This document shows positions 16,962 to 24,663 of a stretch of 50,821 nt of DNA, one piece after another. The stretch lies in the NCBI GenBank assembly GCA_024404115.1, contig JAKSQM010000011.1:1-50821 (forward strand), read 5' to 3'. The notes beneath the pieces are model-generated. The model searched no databases. It saw only the letters and a program-made list of their open reading frames with translations, and had not been told where the DNA came from. Position 1 is the stretch's first letter. Each line of letters starts with the position of its first letter. This stretch comes from Clostridia bacterium. Its GTDB lineage: Bacteria > Bacillota > Clostridia > Oscillospirales > Acutalibacteraceae. The position numbers and the translations under genes are program-made.

Positions 16962-18051
16962 AAAAATCGCACACTGCGTAAAATGCGTTCTTGGGCATAT
17001 TGTCTTTATCAAAAAGCAGCTGCCATTTGTGGTATGACTGACCGTCTGCGGTCTTATAGCTGCGGTTATCGTTGACACCCCAGAATGTTACGCTTGAGAT
17101 TTTGTCGGCATTATTGCGAAGCACCTCAAACATCTGTGCGTATTTTTTGGCTTGGAGAAGGTCGATATTCTTTGGAACTTCTTCAAGAATTTCTTTATCT
17201 GTGGCGGTAACGGCAATATCAACCTCGGTTATCTGAATATCAACACCCAGCTTATAGAGCTTGTCAATGATTTTCTGAAGTCGCTTTGGCGATTCATTGA
17301 GCTTGAATGTTTCCCAATGACCCTGAATACCAACGGCACTGATCGGCACGCCCTCACTGCGCCACTTTTCAACATATTGGAGCAGGAATTTCTGCTTTGC
17401 GTTATTATTAACTACCTTTGTTTCGTTAAGCACAAGCACGGCAGACGGGTCAACCTCGTGGGCAATTTCAAAGGCTTTTGTGATATATTCCTCGCCACAA
17501 ATCTGATAAAGGTCATTGTCTTTAAATGCACCTGTTGACTTGCTGTAGCCGAAAGGCTCGTTGACAACATCCCACGTATGCACAACATCCCCATAGCGGG
17601 TCATCATAACGGTGATGTAATCACGAAGTCGCTGATAATAAACCTCTTTTGACACAAGGTTGCCATCATCATCACGGGACATCCAGCTGCCAAGACCGCC
17701 CCAGACAAGGCAATGACCACGGAGCTTCAATCCATTCTGACGGCAGAAATTGGCGATTTCGTCGGCTTCGTCAAAATTCCACACGCCCTCTTTCGGGTTG
17801 ATTGCCGGCTGCTTAAAAGCGTTTTCAGCGGTGAGCGAGGTGAAATTTTTAAGAATCATTGCGGAATAGTCTTTGTTTCTGCAATGCCAGCCGCCAACGG
17901 CAACGCCCATATCGAAATAATCGGCGTAATGGTCTTTCAATCCCTGATAATTTTCGTCACCCAGCTTGTCAGAATAGTCAAATTTTGACAGCGGACTCAT
18001 GGTGATAAAAGAAATAACTGCAAATAAAAAGCTAAGAATTTTAGTAAGCAT
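16960..18051 (-). CDS. Endo-1,4-beta-xylanase, glycoside hydrolase family 10
   Basis: The 363-aa protein is a GH10 TIM-barrel enzyme that cuts the xylan backbone internally. The acid/base glutamate is Glu165 in WDVVNEPFG and the nucleophile is Glu276 in ITEVDIA. LTAENAFK and RGHCLVWGG are further GH10 signatures. A hydrophobic N terminus (residues 1-20) is a signal peptide or anchor. There is no binding module, dockerin or sorting signal, so it may be a short anchored or released enzyme. It has its own promoter and GGGGG ribosome site. Confidence 0.95.
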   Translation of the reverse strand: MLTKILSFLFAVISFITMSPLSKFDYSDKLGDENYQGLKDHYADYFDMGVAVGGWHCRNKDYSAMILKNFTSLTAENAFKQPAINPKEGVWNFDEADEIANFCRQNGLKLRGHCLVWGGLGSWMSRDDDGNLVSKEVYYQRLRDYITVMMTRYGDVVHTWDVVNEPFGYSKSTGAFKDNDLYQICGEEYITKAFEIAHEVDPSAVLVLNETKVVNNNAKQKFLLQYVEKWRSEGVPISAVGIQGHWETFKLNESPKRLQKIIDKLYKLGVDIQITEVDIAVTATDKEILEEVPKNIDLLQAKKYAQMFEVLRNNADKISSVTFWGVNDNRSYKTADGQSYHKWQLLFDKDNMPKNAFYAVCDF

Positions 18052-18071
18052 AATAATCCCCCTTTTTGGTG

Positions 18072-18100
18072 ATTATACACTAAAAGAGGGATTTTGGCAA
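18072..18100 (-). promoter_or_regulatory. Promoter of the xylanase gene
   Basis: On the minus strand TTGCCA (18095-18100) and TATAAT (18072-18077) are separated by 17 bases. Confidence 0.8.
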
Positions 18101-18124
18101 GGAAGAAAAATTTGAAAGCAAACA

Positions 18125-18156
18125 AATAAGAGCCCCGCTCCAGTGGAGTGGAGCTT
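18125..18156. repeat. 32-bp direct repeat, left copy, with internal hairpin
   Basis: This matches 19004-19035 at 28 of 32 positions by eye. It contains the hairpin gctcca/tggagc. The two copies flank the 18174-18848 gene pair. Confidence 0.6.
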
Positions 18157-18173
18157 TCAAATTTATATGCGTA

Positions 18174-18371
18174 TCATTTGTATTCCGGATAAAAAATTTT
18201 TCCATCCGCATCAAAAAATTGTTGAATACCATTCTTATGTACTATTACAGTGGAAAAGCATTTCTGGCATAAATACTTTTTGGGATATTCAAGACTTGGA
18301 CTTTTTAGCTCAACATACATATATGCATTACAATCCTTATAGCTACAACGCTCTTGCGATTTCATCATCAT
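18174..18371 (-). CDS. Small zinc-ribbon-like protein
   Basis: I do not recognise a named family. The 65-aa protein has two cysteine pairs, CSYKDC near the N terminus and CQKC in the middle, consistent with a small zinc ribbon. It ends in QFFDADGKIFYPEYK. The start was set at the first of three consecutive ATGs (18371), because GGGAGGTGAG lies upstream. It follows the HTH-like gene by about 20 bases on the same strand and is more AT-rich than the flanking metabolic genes. Confidence 0.6.
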   Translation of the reverse strand: MMMKSQERCSYKDCNAYMYVELKSPSLEYPKKYLCQKCFSTVIVHKNGIQQFFDADGKIFYPEYK

Positions 18372-18392
18372 TTTCTCACCTCCCTTCATTTT

Positions 18393-18848
18393 TTAACCTA
18401 CCTTGAATCCATTTATAGAATCTATTTTTAAGGAAAATAGACTATAGGTTTTTGGGGGTTCTGAGTCAGTCTTTATTTTACCTCCCGTTACATAATCAAA
18501 TCCTTTCTCAGTTACTTTTATTATTGAAAACAACTCCATAATATTATTATAAAAGCCTACCTGTCCTATAAATCCTCTTTTATATAAATAGGAAATCAAA
18601 TCATTAAGTGAATCATTATCTGCGCATAGTTCTCGTGAAATAATATAGTTCATATCATTTTTAAACTTCAATATTTGTAATATAAAGCTTTTCACCTCAA
18701 TTTTTGATGGAATTATTTTTGTATCTTCTGGAATAAACAATCTACCATTAGGCAGTTTTTTCAAGCCAATAATCATACCATCTTTGCGTCTTTTTCTTAT
18801 TTCTTTTTCTTCTAAACTTAGTTTATTTGCTGCTTCTTTTACTGTCAT
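18393..18848 (-). CDS. Excisionase/MerR-like helix-turn-helix protein, unknown function
   Basis: The first 50 residues of this 151-aa protein look like a winged HTH of the excisionase/MerR type: MTVKEAANKLSLEEKEIRKR, then LKKLPNGRLFIPEDTKIIPS as the wing. The remainder includes SRELCADNDSLNDLISYLYKRGFI, perhaps a second winged-helix-like region, and no recognised domain. AGGAG precedes the ATG with slightly long spacing, and a TTGAAT/TATAAT promoter lies upstream. Its base composition is clearly AT-rich, suggesting acquisition from elsewhere. No integrase or phage gene is adjacent. Confidence 0.6.
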   Translation of the reverse strand: MTVKEAANKLSLEEKEIRKRRKDGMIIGLKKLPNGRLFIPEDTKIIPSKIEVKSFILQILKFKNDMNYIISRELCADNDSLNDLISYLYKRGFIGQVGFYNNIMELFSIIKVTEKGFDYVTGGKIKTDSEPPKTYSLFSLKIDSINGFKVG

Positions 18849-18882
18849 AATATCTCTTCTCCTTTGTTTTTCTTACAAGTAT

Positions 18883-18911
18883 ATTATATCATAAAAGCAG
18901 TAACTATTCAA
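18883..18911 (-). promoter_or_regulatory. Promoter of the AT-rich HTH/zinc-ribbon pair
   Basis: On the minus strand TTGAAT (18906-18911) and TATAAT (18883-18888) are separated by 17 bases. Confidence 0.75.
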
Positions 18912-19003
18912 GAATTTAAAGCCCTGTATTTAGGACTTTAGTGTTTTAGCTTGGACGTAACACTTTTCAGTTTTGAAATAATTTGAACTGTTAATTGCCC
19001 CAA

Positions 19004-19035
19004 AATAAGAGCCTCTCTCCAATGGAGTGAAGCTT
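19004..19035. repeat. 32-bp direct repeat, right copy
   Basis: Near-identical to 18125-18156 (28 of 32). The rest of 18912-19135 holds no gene that I can support. Confidence 0.6.
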
Positions 19036-19135
19036 AATTGCTTAGGTGATAACTGCAATTTTAAAGCATATTTTTTTACAAGGAAAAAATGAAATTAAAG
19101 CTTTATATTGCTTCGTGTCAAACTCAATCACAAAA

Positions 19136-19172
19136 TAACAAAACGGCTCCCGATAACGAGAGCCGTTCTTTT
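19136..19172 (-). terminator. Terminator after the GGGtGRT gene
   Basis: An 8-bp stem aacggctc/gagccgtt (19142-19149 and 19160-19167) has T-rich flanks on both strands. Confidence 0.75.
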
Positions 19173-19189
19173 TATGAGTTTATCTTAAA

Positions 19190-20197
19190 TTATTTAAGTG
19201 ATTCCTCAACTGCAACTGCGCAAGCAACTGTAGCACCAACCATTGGGTTGTTGCCCATGCCCATAAGTCCCATCATCTCAACATGAGCGGGAACTGATGA
19301 TGAACCTGCGAACTGTGCATCGCCGTGCATTCTGCCCATTGAGTCTGTAAGACCGTATGATGCAGGACCAGCAGCAACGTTATCAGGATGAAGAGTTCTG
19401 CCTGTGCCGCCGCCTGATGCTACTGAGAAATATGCAACGCCGTTTTCAAGTGCCCACTTCTTGTAGGTACCTGCAACGAGGTGCTGGAAACGTGTGGGGT
19501 TAGTTGAGTTACCTGTGATAGATACGTCAACGCCCTCGTGCTTCATGATAGCTACGCCTTCAAGAACATCGTTTGCGCCGAAGCAGCGAACCTTTGCTCT
19601 TTCGCCGTCTGAATATGCCTTTGTTTCAAGGATTGAAAGCTCGCCTGTGTGGAAGTCATAATCAGTTTTAACATATGTGAAGCCGTTGATTCTTGAAATA
19701 ATCATAGCAGCGTCCTTGCCGAGACCGTTAAGGATAACACGGAGGGGTTCTTTACGAACTTTATTAGCTGTTTTTGCAATACCGATTGCACCTTCAGCTG
19801 CTGCGAATGATTCATGACCTGCAAGGAATGCAAAGCACTTTGTCTTTTCGTCAAGGAGCATTGCACCGAGGTTACCATGACCGATACCAACTTTTCTCTG
19901 CTCTGCTACTGAACCGGGTACGCAGAAAGCCTGGAGACCGATACCGATTTTTGCTGCTGCTTCTGAAGCAGTTTTAACGCCGCTCTTGAGAGCAACTGAA
20001 ACACCGAGGGTATATGCCCAAACAGCGTTTTCAAATGCGATAGGCTGAACGCCCTTAACGATGCTTTCTACATCGATACCTTTTGATTCGCAAAGAGCTT
20101 TTGCATCCTCAAGGCTTGCAATACCGTACTCAGCAAGGCAAGCTTCGATCTGAGGCATTCTTCTTTCTTTGCCTTCAAACATTACATCATTAGCCAT
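19190..20197 (-). CDS. GGGtGRT family protein
   Basis: The 335-aa protein carries the family-defining motif as SVASGGGTGRTLHPDN. Other glycine-rich stretches are GIGHGNLGAMLLDEK and HVEMMGLMGMGNNPMVGA. Members are found mainly in anaerobic Firmicutes next to a NifU-like scaffold gene, as here. The biochemical role is not established; the conserved partner suggests Fe-S cluster or sulfur metabolism. There is no signal peptide. AGGAGG precedes the ATG. It lies 18 bases after the scaffold gene in one operon. Confidence 0.92.
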   Translation of the reverse strand: MANDVMFEGKERRMPQIEACLAEYGIASLEDAKALCESKGIDVESIVKGVQPIAFENAVWAYTLGVSVALKSGVKTASEAAAKIGIGLQAFCVPGSVAEQRKVGIGHGNLGAMLLDEKTKCFAFLAGHESFAAAEGAIGIAKTANKVRKEPLRVILNGLGKDAAMIISRINGFTYVKTDYDFHTGELSILETKAYSDGERAKVRCFGANDVLEGVAIMKHEGVDVSITGNSTNPTRFQHLVAGTYKKWALENGVAYFSVASGGGTGRTLHPDNVAAGPASYGLTDSMGRMHGDAQFAGSSSVPAHVEMMGLMGMGNNPMVGATVACAVAVEESLK

Positions 20198-20215
20198 TGT
20201 TGCGTTCCTCCTTTA

Positions 20216-20908
20216 TTATTCTTCACGGGGGTCAATATACTTCACAGCATCTGCGAAGCGACCGTATGTGCCAACATTCTTTTTGTATGCTTCATCGGGA
20301 GTAACGCCGTGGCGGATATCCTCAAGCATCTTGCCGAGCTTAACGAACTCATAGCCGATAACCTGATCATCAGCGTCAAGAGCCATGCGTGTAACATAAC
20401 CCTCTGCCATTTCCATATAACGAACGCCCTTTTCTTTGGTTGAGAACATTGTACCAACCTGTGAGCGGAGACCCTTACCAAGGTCTTCAAGAGCGGCACC
20501 AACAAGGAGACCGTCCTCTGAGAAAGCAGACTGTGTACGACCGTAAACGAGCTGGAGGAAGATTTCTCTCATAGCAACGTTGATAGCATCGCAAACAAGG
20601 TCTGTGTTAAGGCACTCAAGAAGAGTTTTGCCGGGAAGAATTTCTGCTGCCATAGCTGCTGAATGTGTCATACCAGAGCAACCAAGAGTTTCAACAAGAG
20701 CCTCTTCTACAATACCGTTTTTGATGTTAAGTGAAAGCTTGCAAGCGCCCTGCTGAGGAGCACACCAGCCTACACCATGTGAAAAGCCTGAAATGTCTTT
20801 GATTTCATAGGCCTTTACCCACTGACCCTCTTCGGGAATGGGTGCGGGACCGTGATGCGGTCCTTTTGCGACTTTACACATATTTTTTACTTCGTTTGTG
20901 TAATTCAT
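20216..20908 (-). CDS. NifU-like iron-sulfur cluster assembly scaffold protein
   Basis: The 230-aa product resembles the NifU/IscU N-terminal scaffold fold that holds nascent Fe-S clusters. Cysteines in HGVGWCAPQQGAC and VETLGCSGMTHSAA occupy the expected places, the latter being the usual LGC-x-x-x-x-S/A motif. It is longer than ordinary IscU (about 130-150 aa); the extra C-terminal ~90 residues (GYVTRMALDADDQVIGYEF onward) are peculiar to the version that pairs with GGGtGRT proteins. It has its own promoter and an AGGGG ribosome site. Confidence 0.88.
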   Translation of the reverse strand: MNYTNEVKNMCKVAKGPHHGPAPIPEEGQWVKAYEIKDISGFSHGVGWCAPQQGACKLSLNIKNGIVEEALVETLGCSGMTHSAAMAAEILPGKTLLECLNTDLVCDAINVAMREIFLQLVYGRTQSAFSEDGLLVGAALEDLGKGLRSQVGTMFSTKEKGVRYMEMAEGYVTRMALDADDQVIGYEFVKLGKMLEDIRHGVTPDEAYKKNVGTYGRFADAVKYIDPREE

Positions 20909-20943
20909 AAATATCTGACCCCTTTCGGTTTATTAACTGAGTC

Positions 20944-21000
20944 AAGGCAGTGATGCCTTTCTATCTGAAATATTATACCAATCTGTGAAAGATTTATCAA
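20944..21000 (-). promoter_or_regulatory. Promoter and leader hairpin of the NifU-like/GGGtGRT operon
   Basis: On the minus strand TTGATA (20995-21000) and TATAAT (20972-20977) are separated by 17 bases. A perfect 6-bp hairpin aaggca/tgcctt (20944-20959) lies near the predicted transcript start, before the ribosome site. Confidence 0.7.
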
Positions 21001-21109
21001 GCCTAAAAAGAAATATTTTTCAAAATATGGGAGAAATTGTTGCAAAATCGCATTATTTTGTCATTGTGAACTGCTGAAAGAGGGGTAATCTATGCTTCAA
21101 GTCAGCACT

Positions 21110-21235
21110 CCTTTTCTTGTCGCCCCTTGACAGAGGGGTAGAGCCGTAGAAAAGCAATCATCTTTTTCTCTCCCTCAGTCTTTTTGCAAGCAAAAAGCCA
21201 GCTCCCTCGTCAGAGGGAGCCGAGAAAATGCTGTG
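21110..21235. repeat. Intergenic repeat modules, copy 3
   Basis: The stretch holds a short gccccttgacagaggggtag module resembling the acttcaagttctacccc end of other copies. It also has a ccctcagtctttttgc module ending in the ccagctccctc..gagggagccg hairpin (about 21174-21222). No gene is seen between 20909 and 21253. Confidence 0.65.
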
Positions 21236-21253
21236 CGGAAGTTGTGGCAATAA

Positions 21254-22123
21254 TTATGTATTTTCATTCAATTTGTTTATAAATTCTTTTACTCTTATCT
21301 TTCTATCTTCATTATCTAAAATCAAGAAAGCAAGTAACAGCATCTGGTAAAGTTCGTCATACCAAACTTCAAGTTCTTCATCACTCATATCAGCGATGAA
21401 CTTTTTATATTTTCCTTTTTGTTCTGGACTAACATTATTGTGTCGTATATTACAGTTGTTGAGCATATTAAATATATCATTTTTAAGTTGTTTGTTTATT
21501 TCAAGAAGACGCTTATCTTTAGCTTCCAACTCTGAACCTAATTTTATAAGAATTGCTTTTTTCAAATCAATTCTTCCTTTTAATGAATAATGATTATATC
21601 TGATAACATCCAATGATAGATTTTGTGGCAAAATTTCTGCTACTGCCGTTACTTCGGGTTTATCTTCAACAACTAAAACATATTGTTCCTCTTCGTTAAA
21701 ATATGCCTTATGATTATACTTTTGAAGTAAATCATCCATTATGTTTTTCAAAAGCATAAAACTATCATTTGAGTATATATCATCATACTGTTTAATTGTA
21801 ATTTCTGATAGAAACCATAAATTGTATATAAGCTCAACAAAAGTTAATAACGATTCCTCACAATCAGCAGCTTTTTCTTCTAATTCGCAATAGTTTAATG
21901 TATTCAAAAAATCATCAAAATCGATGAAAAGACCTTTTCGACGCCAAGTATTAAAGCAATGAACATTTACGAAATGATATATATTACAATATGTATCATC
22001 TTCAAAATAATCACTACCATTGATTATGATTGTATTTGTTTCTTTAAACAATCTAATAATTCTATTTATAACATTCTCTATATCTGTTTTTTCTGAAACA
22101 ATTTCAAAAATATTTTTTCTCAT
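21254..22123 (-). CDS. AT-rich hypothetical protein
   Basis: No family was recognised for this 289-aa protein. It is highly helical and charged. It contains YFEDDTYCNIYHFVNVHCFN, a central acidic region, and a C-terminal part with NCNIRHNNVSPEQKGKY followed by two helices. The NIRHNN segment resembles the polar Arg/His motifs of HEPN-type abortive-infection proteins, but its spacing is not the classical RX4-6H, so I do not call it. The gene is markedly AT-rich compared with its neighbours and stands alone behind repeat modules, which suggests accessory or transferred DNA. A weak AAAGGAC ribosome site precedes the start. Confidence 0.6.
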   Translation of the reverse strand: MRKNIFEIVSEKTDIENVINRIIRLFKETNTIIINGSDYFEDDTYCNIYHFVNVHCFNTWRRKGLFIDFDDFLNTLNYCELEEKAADCEESLLTFVELIYNLWFLSEITIKQYDDIYSNDSFMLLKNIMDDLLQKYNHKAYFNEEEQYVLVVEDKPEVTAVAEILPQNLSLDVIRYNHYSLKGRIDLKKAILIKLGSELEAKDKRLLEINKQLKNDIFNMLNNCNIRHNNVSPEQKGKYKKFIADMSDEELEVWYDELYQMLLLAFLILDNEDRKIRVKEFINKLNENT

Positions 22124-22213
22124 ATATTTGAAAGTCCTTTCTTTTATTGCTTACATTATACCTTATTTATCTGCAATAAACAATAATTTTGATAGAAAAT
22201 ATCGAAAAATGAT

Positions 22214-22245
22214 ACAAAAATCACCTCCCTTTCGGGCGGTGATTT
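22214..22245 (-). terminator. Terminator after the micro-gene pair
   Basis: A stem aatcaccgccc/gggaggtgatt with a GAAA loop (22219-22245) is followed on the minus strand by TTTTTG. Confidence 0.8.
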
Positions 22246-22251
22246 AACTCG

Positions 22252-22383
22252 TTATTTTGTTTTCGGGGCGGGGGTGGTGGCTGGCTTTACATCTGCGGTG
22301 ATGCCGATTTTGGCGGCATACTGCGGATTCTTTTTTGCTTTTTCATATATTCTTATGGCATGGATTCTTGCACCTGCGGTCAT
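22252..22383 (-). CDS. Micro-protein of 43 aa, unknown function
   Basis: This short gene reads MTAGARIHAIRIYEKAK then KNPQYAAKIGITADVKP and a Thr/Pro/Lys tail. It has a GGGGAGGG ribosome sequence before the ATG (22381-22383) and ends at a TAA directly before a terminator. It follows the 50-aa membrane gene by 21 bases on the same strand. The amphipathic N-terminal helix is rich in Ala, Ile and Lys. No signal peptide or family was recognised. Conserved start and stop signals and the operon position support it as real. Confidence 0.55.
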   Translation of the reverse strand: MTAGARIHAIRIYEKAKKNPQYAAKIGITADVKPATTPAPKTK

Positions 22384-22404
22384 GGCTCGCCCTCCCCTCT
22401 TTTG

Positions 22405-22557
22405 CTATACGAACAAAAAGCCTATGGCGGACACTACAAGCCCTACCAGCACTACGCCAAGGGATATTTTTATCCACAGCTTTGTTACCCACCACATCAG
22501 TTTAAGCACCGCATAAATAACTACAAGATACGCAATGGCGGTCAGCAATGTTGTCAT
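22405..22557 (-). CDS. Micro membrane protein of 50 aa
   Basis: The product is almost wholly hydrophobic: MTTLLTAIAYLVVIYAVLKL, a MWWVTKLWIK linker, then ISLGVVLVGLVVSAIGFLFV. This gives two transmembrane helices with a Trp/Lys-rich turn. A strong AAAGGAGG lies eight bases upstream of the ATG (22555-22557). It is the first gene of a two-gene unit with its own promoter and terminator. It could be a small holin-like, toxin or regulatory membrane protein, but the sequence alone does not decide. Confidence 0.6.
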   Translation of the reverse strand: MTTLLTAIAYLVVIYAVLKLMWWVTKLWIKISLGVVLVGLVVSAIGFLFV

Positions 22558-22608
22558 TTTATCGTCCTCCTTTGACACTCTTTTTGATTTTTCCTTTATT
22601 ACAGCTTC

Positions 22609-22637
22609 ATTATACTATTAAATGCGCCCGTTTTAAA
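22609..22637 (-). promoter_or_regulatory. Promoter of the micro-gene pair
   Basis: TATAAT on the minus strand (22609-22614) has a TTTAAA candidate -35 box 17 bases upstream. The -10 box is good and the -35 box is weak. Confidence 0.55.
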
Positions 22638-22738
22638 TAGTTTTTTGTGCGAAATACGGCTCGCTATTTACGCTTTTTTGGCGAATTAAAGAAATTGCAG
22701 AGCATCTTTGACGACACTCTGCACTGAAATATACTGAA

Positions 22739-23731
22739 TTATTGAAGCCCTATCAGCTTTTTAAGCTTTGTTTTTGTGGCGATAACATCAAACAATACGC
22801 ACAATGACAATGCAATTATAAATATTGGAATATTGCAAAGCATCCACGGTATTCTATTTATATCAGGTTTTATTATCTTATAAAAGAGCGCATTGGTTAC
22901 AATGATAAAGAATTTGTTGGTGCACAAAAACGACATGCTGTTTCTACCAAACCACGACAACACATTGATGATTTTTTCGTTTTTTACAGATGACACCAAA
23001 AGATAATATGCCGCTGTTCCCACGCAAGCGCAGATTACAAAAAGCGGGAAAATATGGTATCTTGCTGAACGCATATCTACAGAACCAATATTTAAAAATG
23101 CTAAAGTACAATGTACTGCTAATCCCAAAACAGTAAACAATATTATATTCTGATTCTTATAATTGATTTTCTTCGCCTGATGACCTATTTCCATAAACAG
23201 CAATGCAACGCATGCAGGCTCTAAAGCAAAGGGGAGCATAGGCAAATCATAGGCTGAATAAACAGCTCCGAAAATTGAAATTGCTGCAATTGATATAATT
23301 CGTGTTTTATTGCTGTATCTTGAAAGGAAGCTATAAGCAACGCTCGCTATGAACATACACGGCAAAAACCAAAGTGATGTTCCAATTGGCATATTGATGT
23401 TATCTGTCGGGAACAAAAACATTGCTTTAAAAATAGCCACAAGGTCAAACGCTTCTTCCCATAAAAGGTGAAATATATACTTTATTGGTAAGTAAACGAA
23501 CAAGAACACATAGTAAGGCAGCATCAGCTTTTTTGCCTTAATTTTCACTGTATCAATGAAACCTCTTTCTTTAAACAAATAACCGCTGACAATAAAAAAC
23601 AGTGGCATATGAAAAGACTGAATGTATGTATGAACACCCTCACCCCAGTCAATGTGATCAAACACCATTAGAATTATAGCTATTCCTTTCAGCATATCGA
23701 GCTGCGCATTTCTTTTGTTCAATTTATTCAT
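22739..23731 (-). CDS. Membrane acyltransferase (acyltransferase 3 family)
   Basis: The ~330-aa protein is an integral membrane O-acyltransferase of the acyltransferase 3 group (PF01757, NodX/OafA or fucose-4-O-acetylase-like), which usually acetylates surface polysaccharides. The N-terminal DMLKGIAIILMVFDHI carries the conserved His, and SFHMPLFFIVSGYLFKER is the family's second signature. About ten hydrophobic helices follow. The start is uncertain: ATG 23731 has GGGG almost touching it, and a GTG lies at 23737. It is 19 bases after the XRE gene and likely co-transcribed. The natural acceptor is unknown. Confidence 0.88.
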   Translation of the reverse strand: MNKLNKRNAQLDMLKGIAIILMVFDHIDWGEGVHTYIQSFHMPLFFIVSGYLFKERGFIDTVKIKAKKLMLPYYVFLFVYLPIKYIFHLLWEEAFDLVAIFKAMFLFPTDNINMPIGTSLWFLPCMFIASVAYSFLSRYSNKTRIISIAAISIFGAVYSAYDLPMLPFALEPACVALLFMEIGHQAKKINYKNQNIILFTVLGLAVHCTLAFLNIGSVDMRSARYHIFPLFVICACVGTAAYYLLVSSVKNEKIINVLSWFGRNSMSFLCTNKFFIIVTNALFYKIIKPDINRIPWMLCNIPIFIIALSLCVLFDVIATKTKLKKLIGLQ

Positions 23732-23750
23732 CCCCACATTTTAAGTGAAT

Positions 23751-24263
23751 TTATTTAAGCTTTGCTTTAATGGCTTCGTATTTTTCTCTGTCGATTTTGC
23801 CCTCGGCGAGCATTTCCTCTGACCAGAACTGGAGCGTTTCAACAAGCACAGAGATTTTTTCAAGCTCCCCCTGAATTTCCACAAAATCGGCTATCTGGTC
23901 ATCATCAACGGTGTTGTCAATGGAGATTTCCATAAGTCGGGTCTGCTTGCCCTGCATATTATTAAGGGACACCATCATTTCAAGGACTATCTGACGCAGG
24001 TCTTTTATGGAAACTTCGGGCACATACTGCCTGCCGATTGCGCACTCCTTTGAGCAGAAATGATTGCACAGCGCAGGCTCCTTGTAGCCCTCCGCCATGG
24101 CAAGCACCTCTTCGGGGTACGGGGTTACTCCCCTGTTTTCGATTTTTTCAATTTTATCTGCCGAAACACCTGTTTTTTCGCTGGCTTCTTCCCGTGAAAG
24201 TCCAAGCTCCTCACGCTTGAGCTGATAGATGTTTTTATTCGCCTTGACCGATACCCGTCCCAT
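23751..24263 (-). CDS. XRE-family regulator with cysteine cluster
   Basis: The 170-aa protein has an N-terminal XRE helix-turn-helix (LKREELGLSREEASEKTG, then VSADKIEKIENRGVTPYPEE). A compact cysteine cluster follows, CNHFCSKECAIGR near residue 73, and then a long helical, coiled-coil-like region to the end. The Cys cluster could bind zinc or an Fe-S cluster and sense redox state; that is inference. AGGAGG precedes the ATG and a TTTACT/TATAAT promoter lies just upstream. It heads a transcript with the membrane acyltransferase. Confidence 0.85.
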   Translation of the reverse strand: MGRVSVKANKNIYQLKREELGLSREEASEKTGVSADKIEKIENRGVTPYPEEVLAMAEGYKEPALCNHFCSKECAIGRQYVPEVSIKDLRQIVLEMMVSLNNMQGKQTRLMEISIDNTVDDDQIADFVEIQGELEKISVLVETLQFWSEEMLAEGKIDREKYEAIKAKLK

Positions 24264-24290
24264 AGTAAGCCTCCTGTGTGATGTGGAAAA

Positions 24291-24319
24291 ATTATATCAC
24301 AATTCCAGTGGGAAGTAAA
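24291..24319 (-). promoter_or_regulatory. Promoter of the XRE-acyltransferase unit
   Basis: On the minus strand TTTACT (24314-24319) and TATAAT (24291-24296) are separated by 17 bases. Confidence 0.7.
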
Positions 24320-24360
24320 TAGTTCATTCATAGTTGCACGGAAATTGCATGCAACAACGC

Positions 24361-24396
24361 AAAAAATCCGCACAATTCGTCAGAAAAGTGCGGATT
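24361..24396 (-). terminator. Terminator of the 40-aa peptide transcript
   Basis: A perfect 9-bp stem aatccgcac/gtgcggatt (24365-24373 and 24388-24396) is followed on the minus strand by a run of six T. Confidence 0.85.
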
Positions 24397-24506
24397 ATCA
24401 TAGTTTAAGATTATCTGCCGAACACATAGCAAACCGACAGATTGATATATAAAAGTGCTTGCGCACGAAGTTTCGGTTAAGCTGCAGAGTAATCTCTGCT
24501 CGATAC
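24397..24506 (-). other. Structured 3' region of the peptide transcript
   Basis: Between the peptide stop and the terminator lie about 110 bases with no gene but with several hairpins on the minus strand. Examples are gcagag/ctctgc (24483-24498), gtgcgcaagcac, and a larger stem of ctgtcgg with ttcggcag. It may be a structured untranslated or regulatory RNA. Confidence 0.35.
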
Positions 24507-24629
24507 TCAGCAGCAGTGGCCGGCGATAGCATTGAGTCTGAGAATTTTTACAATTTTCTTGAAAGAAAACTTTGAATGGCTTACTTCTTCAAGAAGCTTG
24601 TGCTCGTACTCATAAAGTTCGTTGTTCAT
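24507..24629 (-). CDS. 40-aa peptide ending in His-Cys-Cys
   Basis: The small gene encodes MNNELYEYEHKLLEEVSH, then SKFSFKKIVKILRLNAIAGH and a terminal Cys-Cys. The first half is acidic and helical; the second half is basic and amphipathic, with a short IAGHCC end. It has an AAGGAG ribosome site eight bases before the ATG, a strong promoter with TTGACT (24686-24691) and TATAAT (24664-24669) 16 bases apart, and a terminator downstream. These show a dedicated transcript. The leader-plus-short-core layout resembles a peptide precursor, but no maturase or dedicated exporter is adjacent. It could also be a regulatory micro-protein. Confidence 0.65.
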   Translation of the reverse strand: MNNELYEYEHKLLEEVSHSKFSFKKIVKILRLNAIAGHCC

Positions 24630-24663
24630 TATTTTCACTCCTTTCCTTTCGTCTTACAGTTAT

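Noticed and set aside
19089-19286. 65-codon plus-strand frame near the GGGtGRT terminator
   Set aside because: It crosses the terminator hairpin and enters the opposite strand of the GGGtGRT gene.
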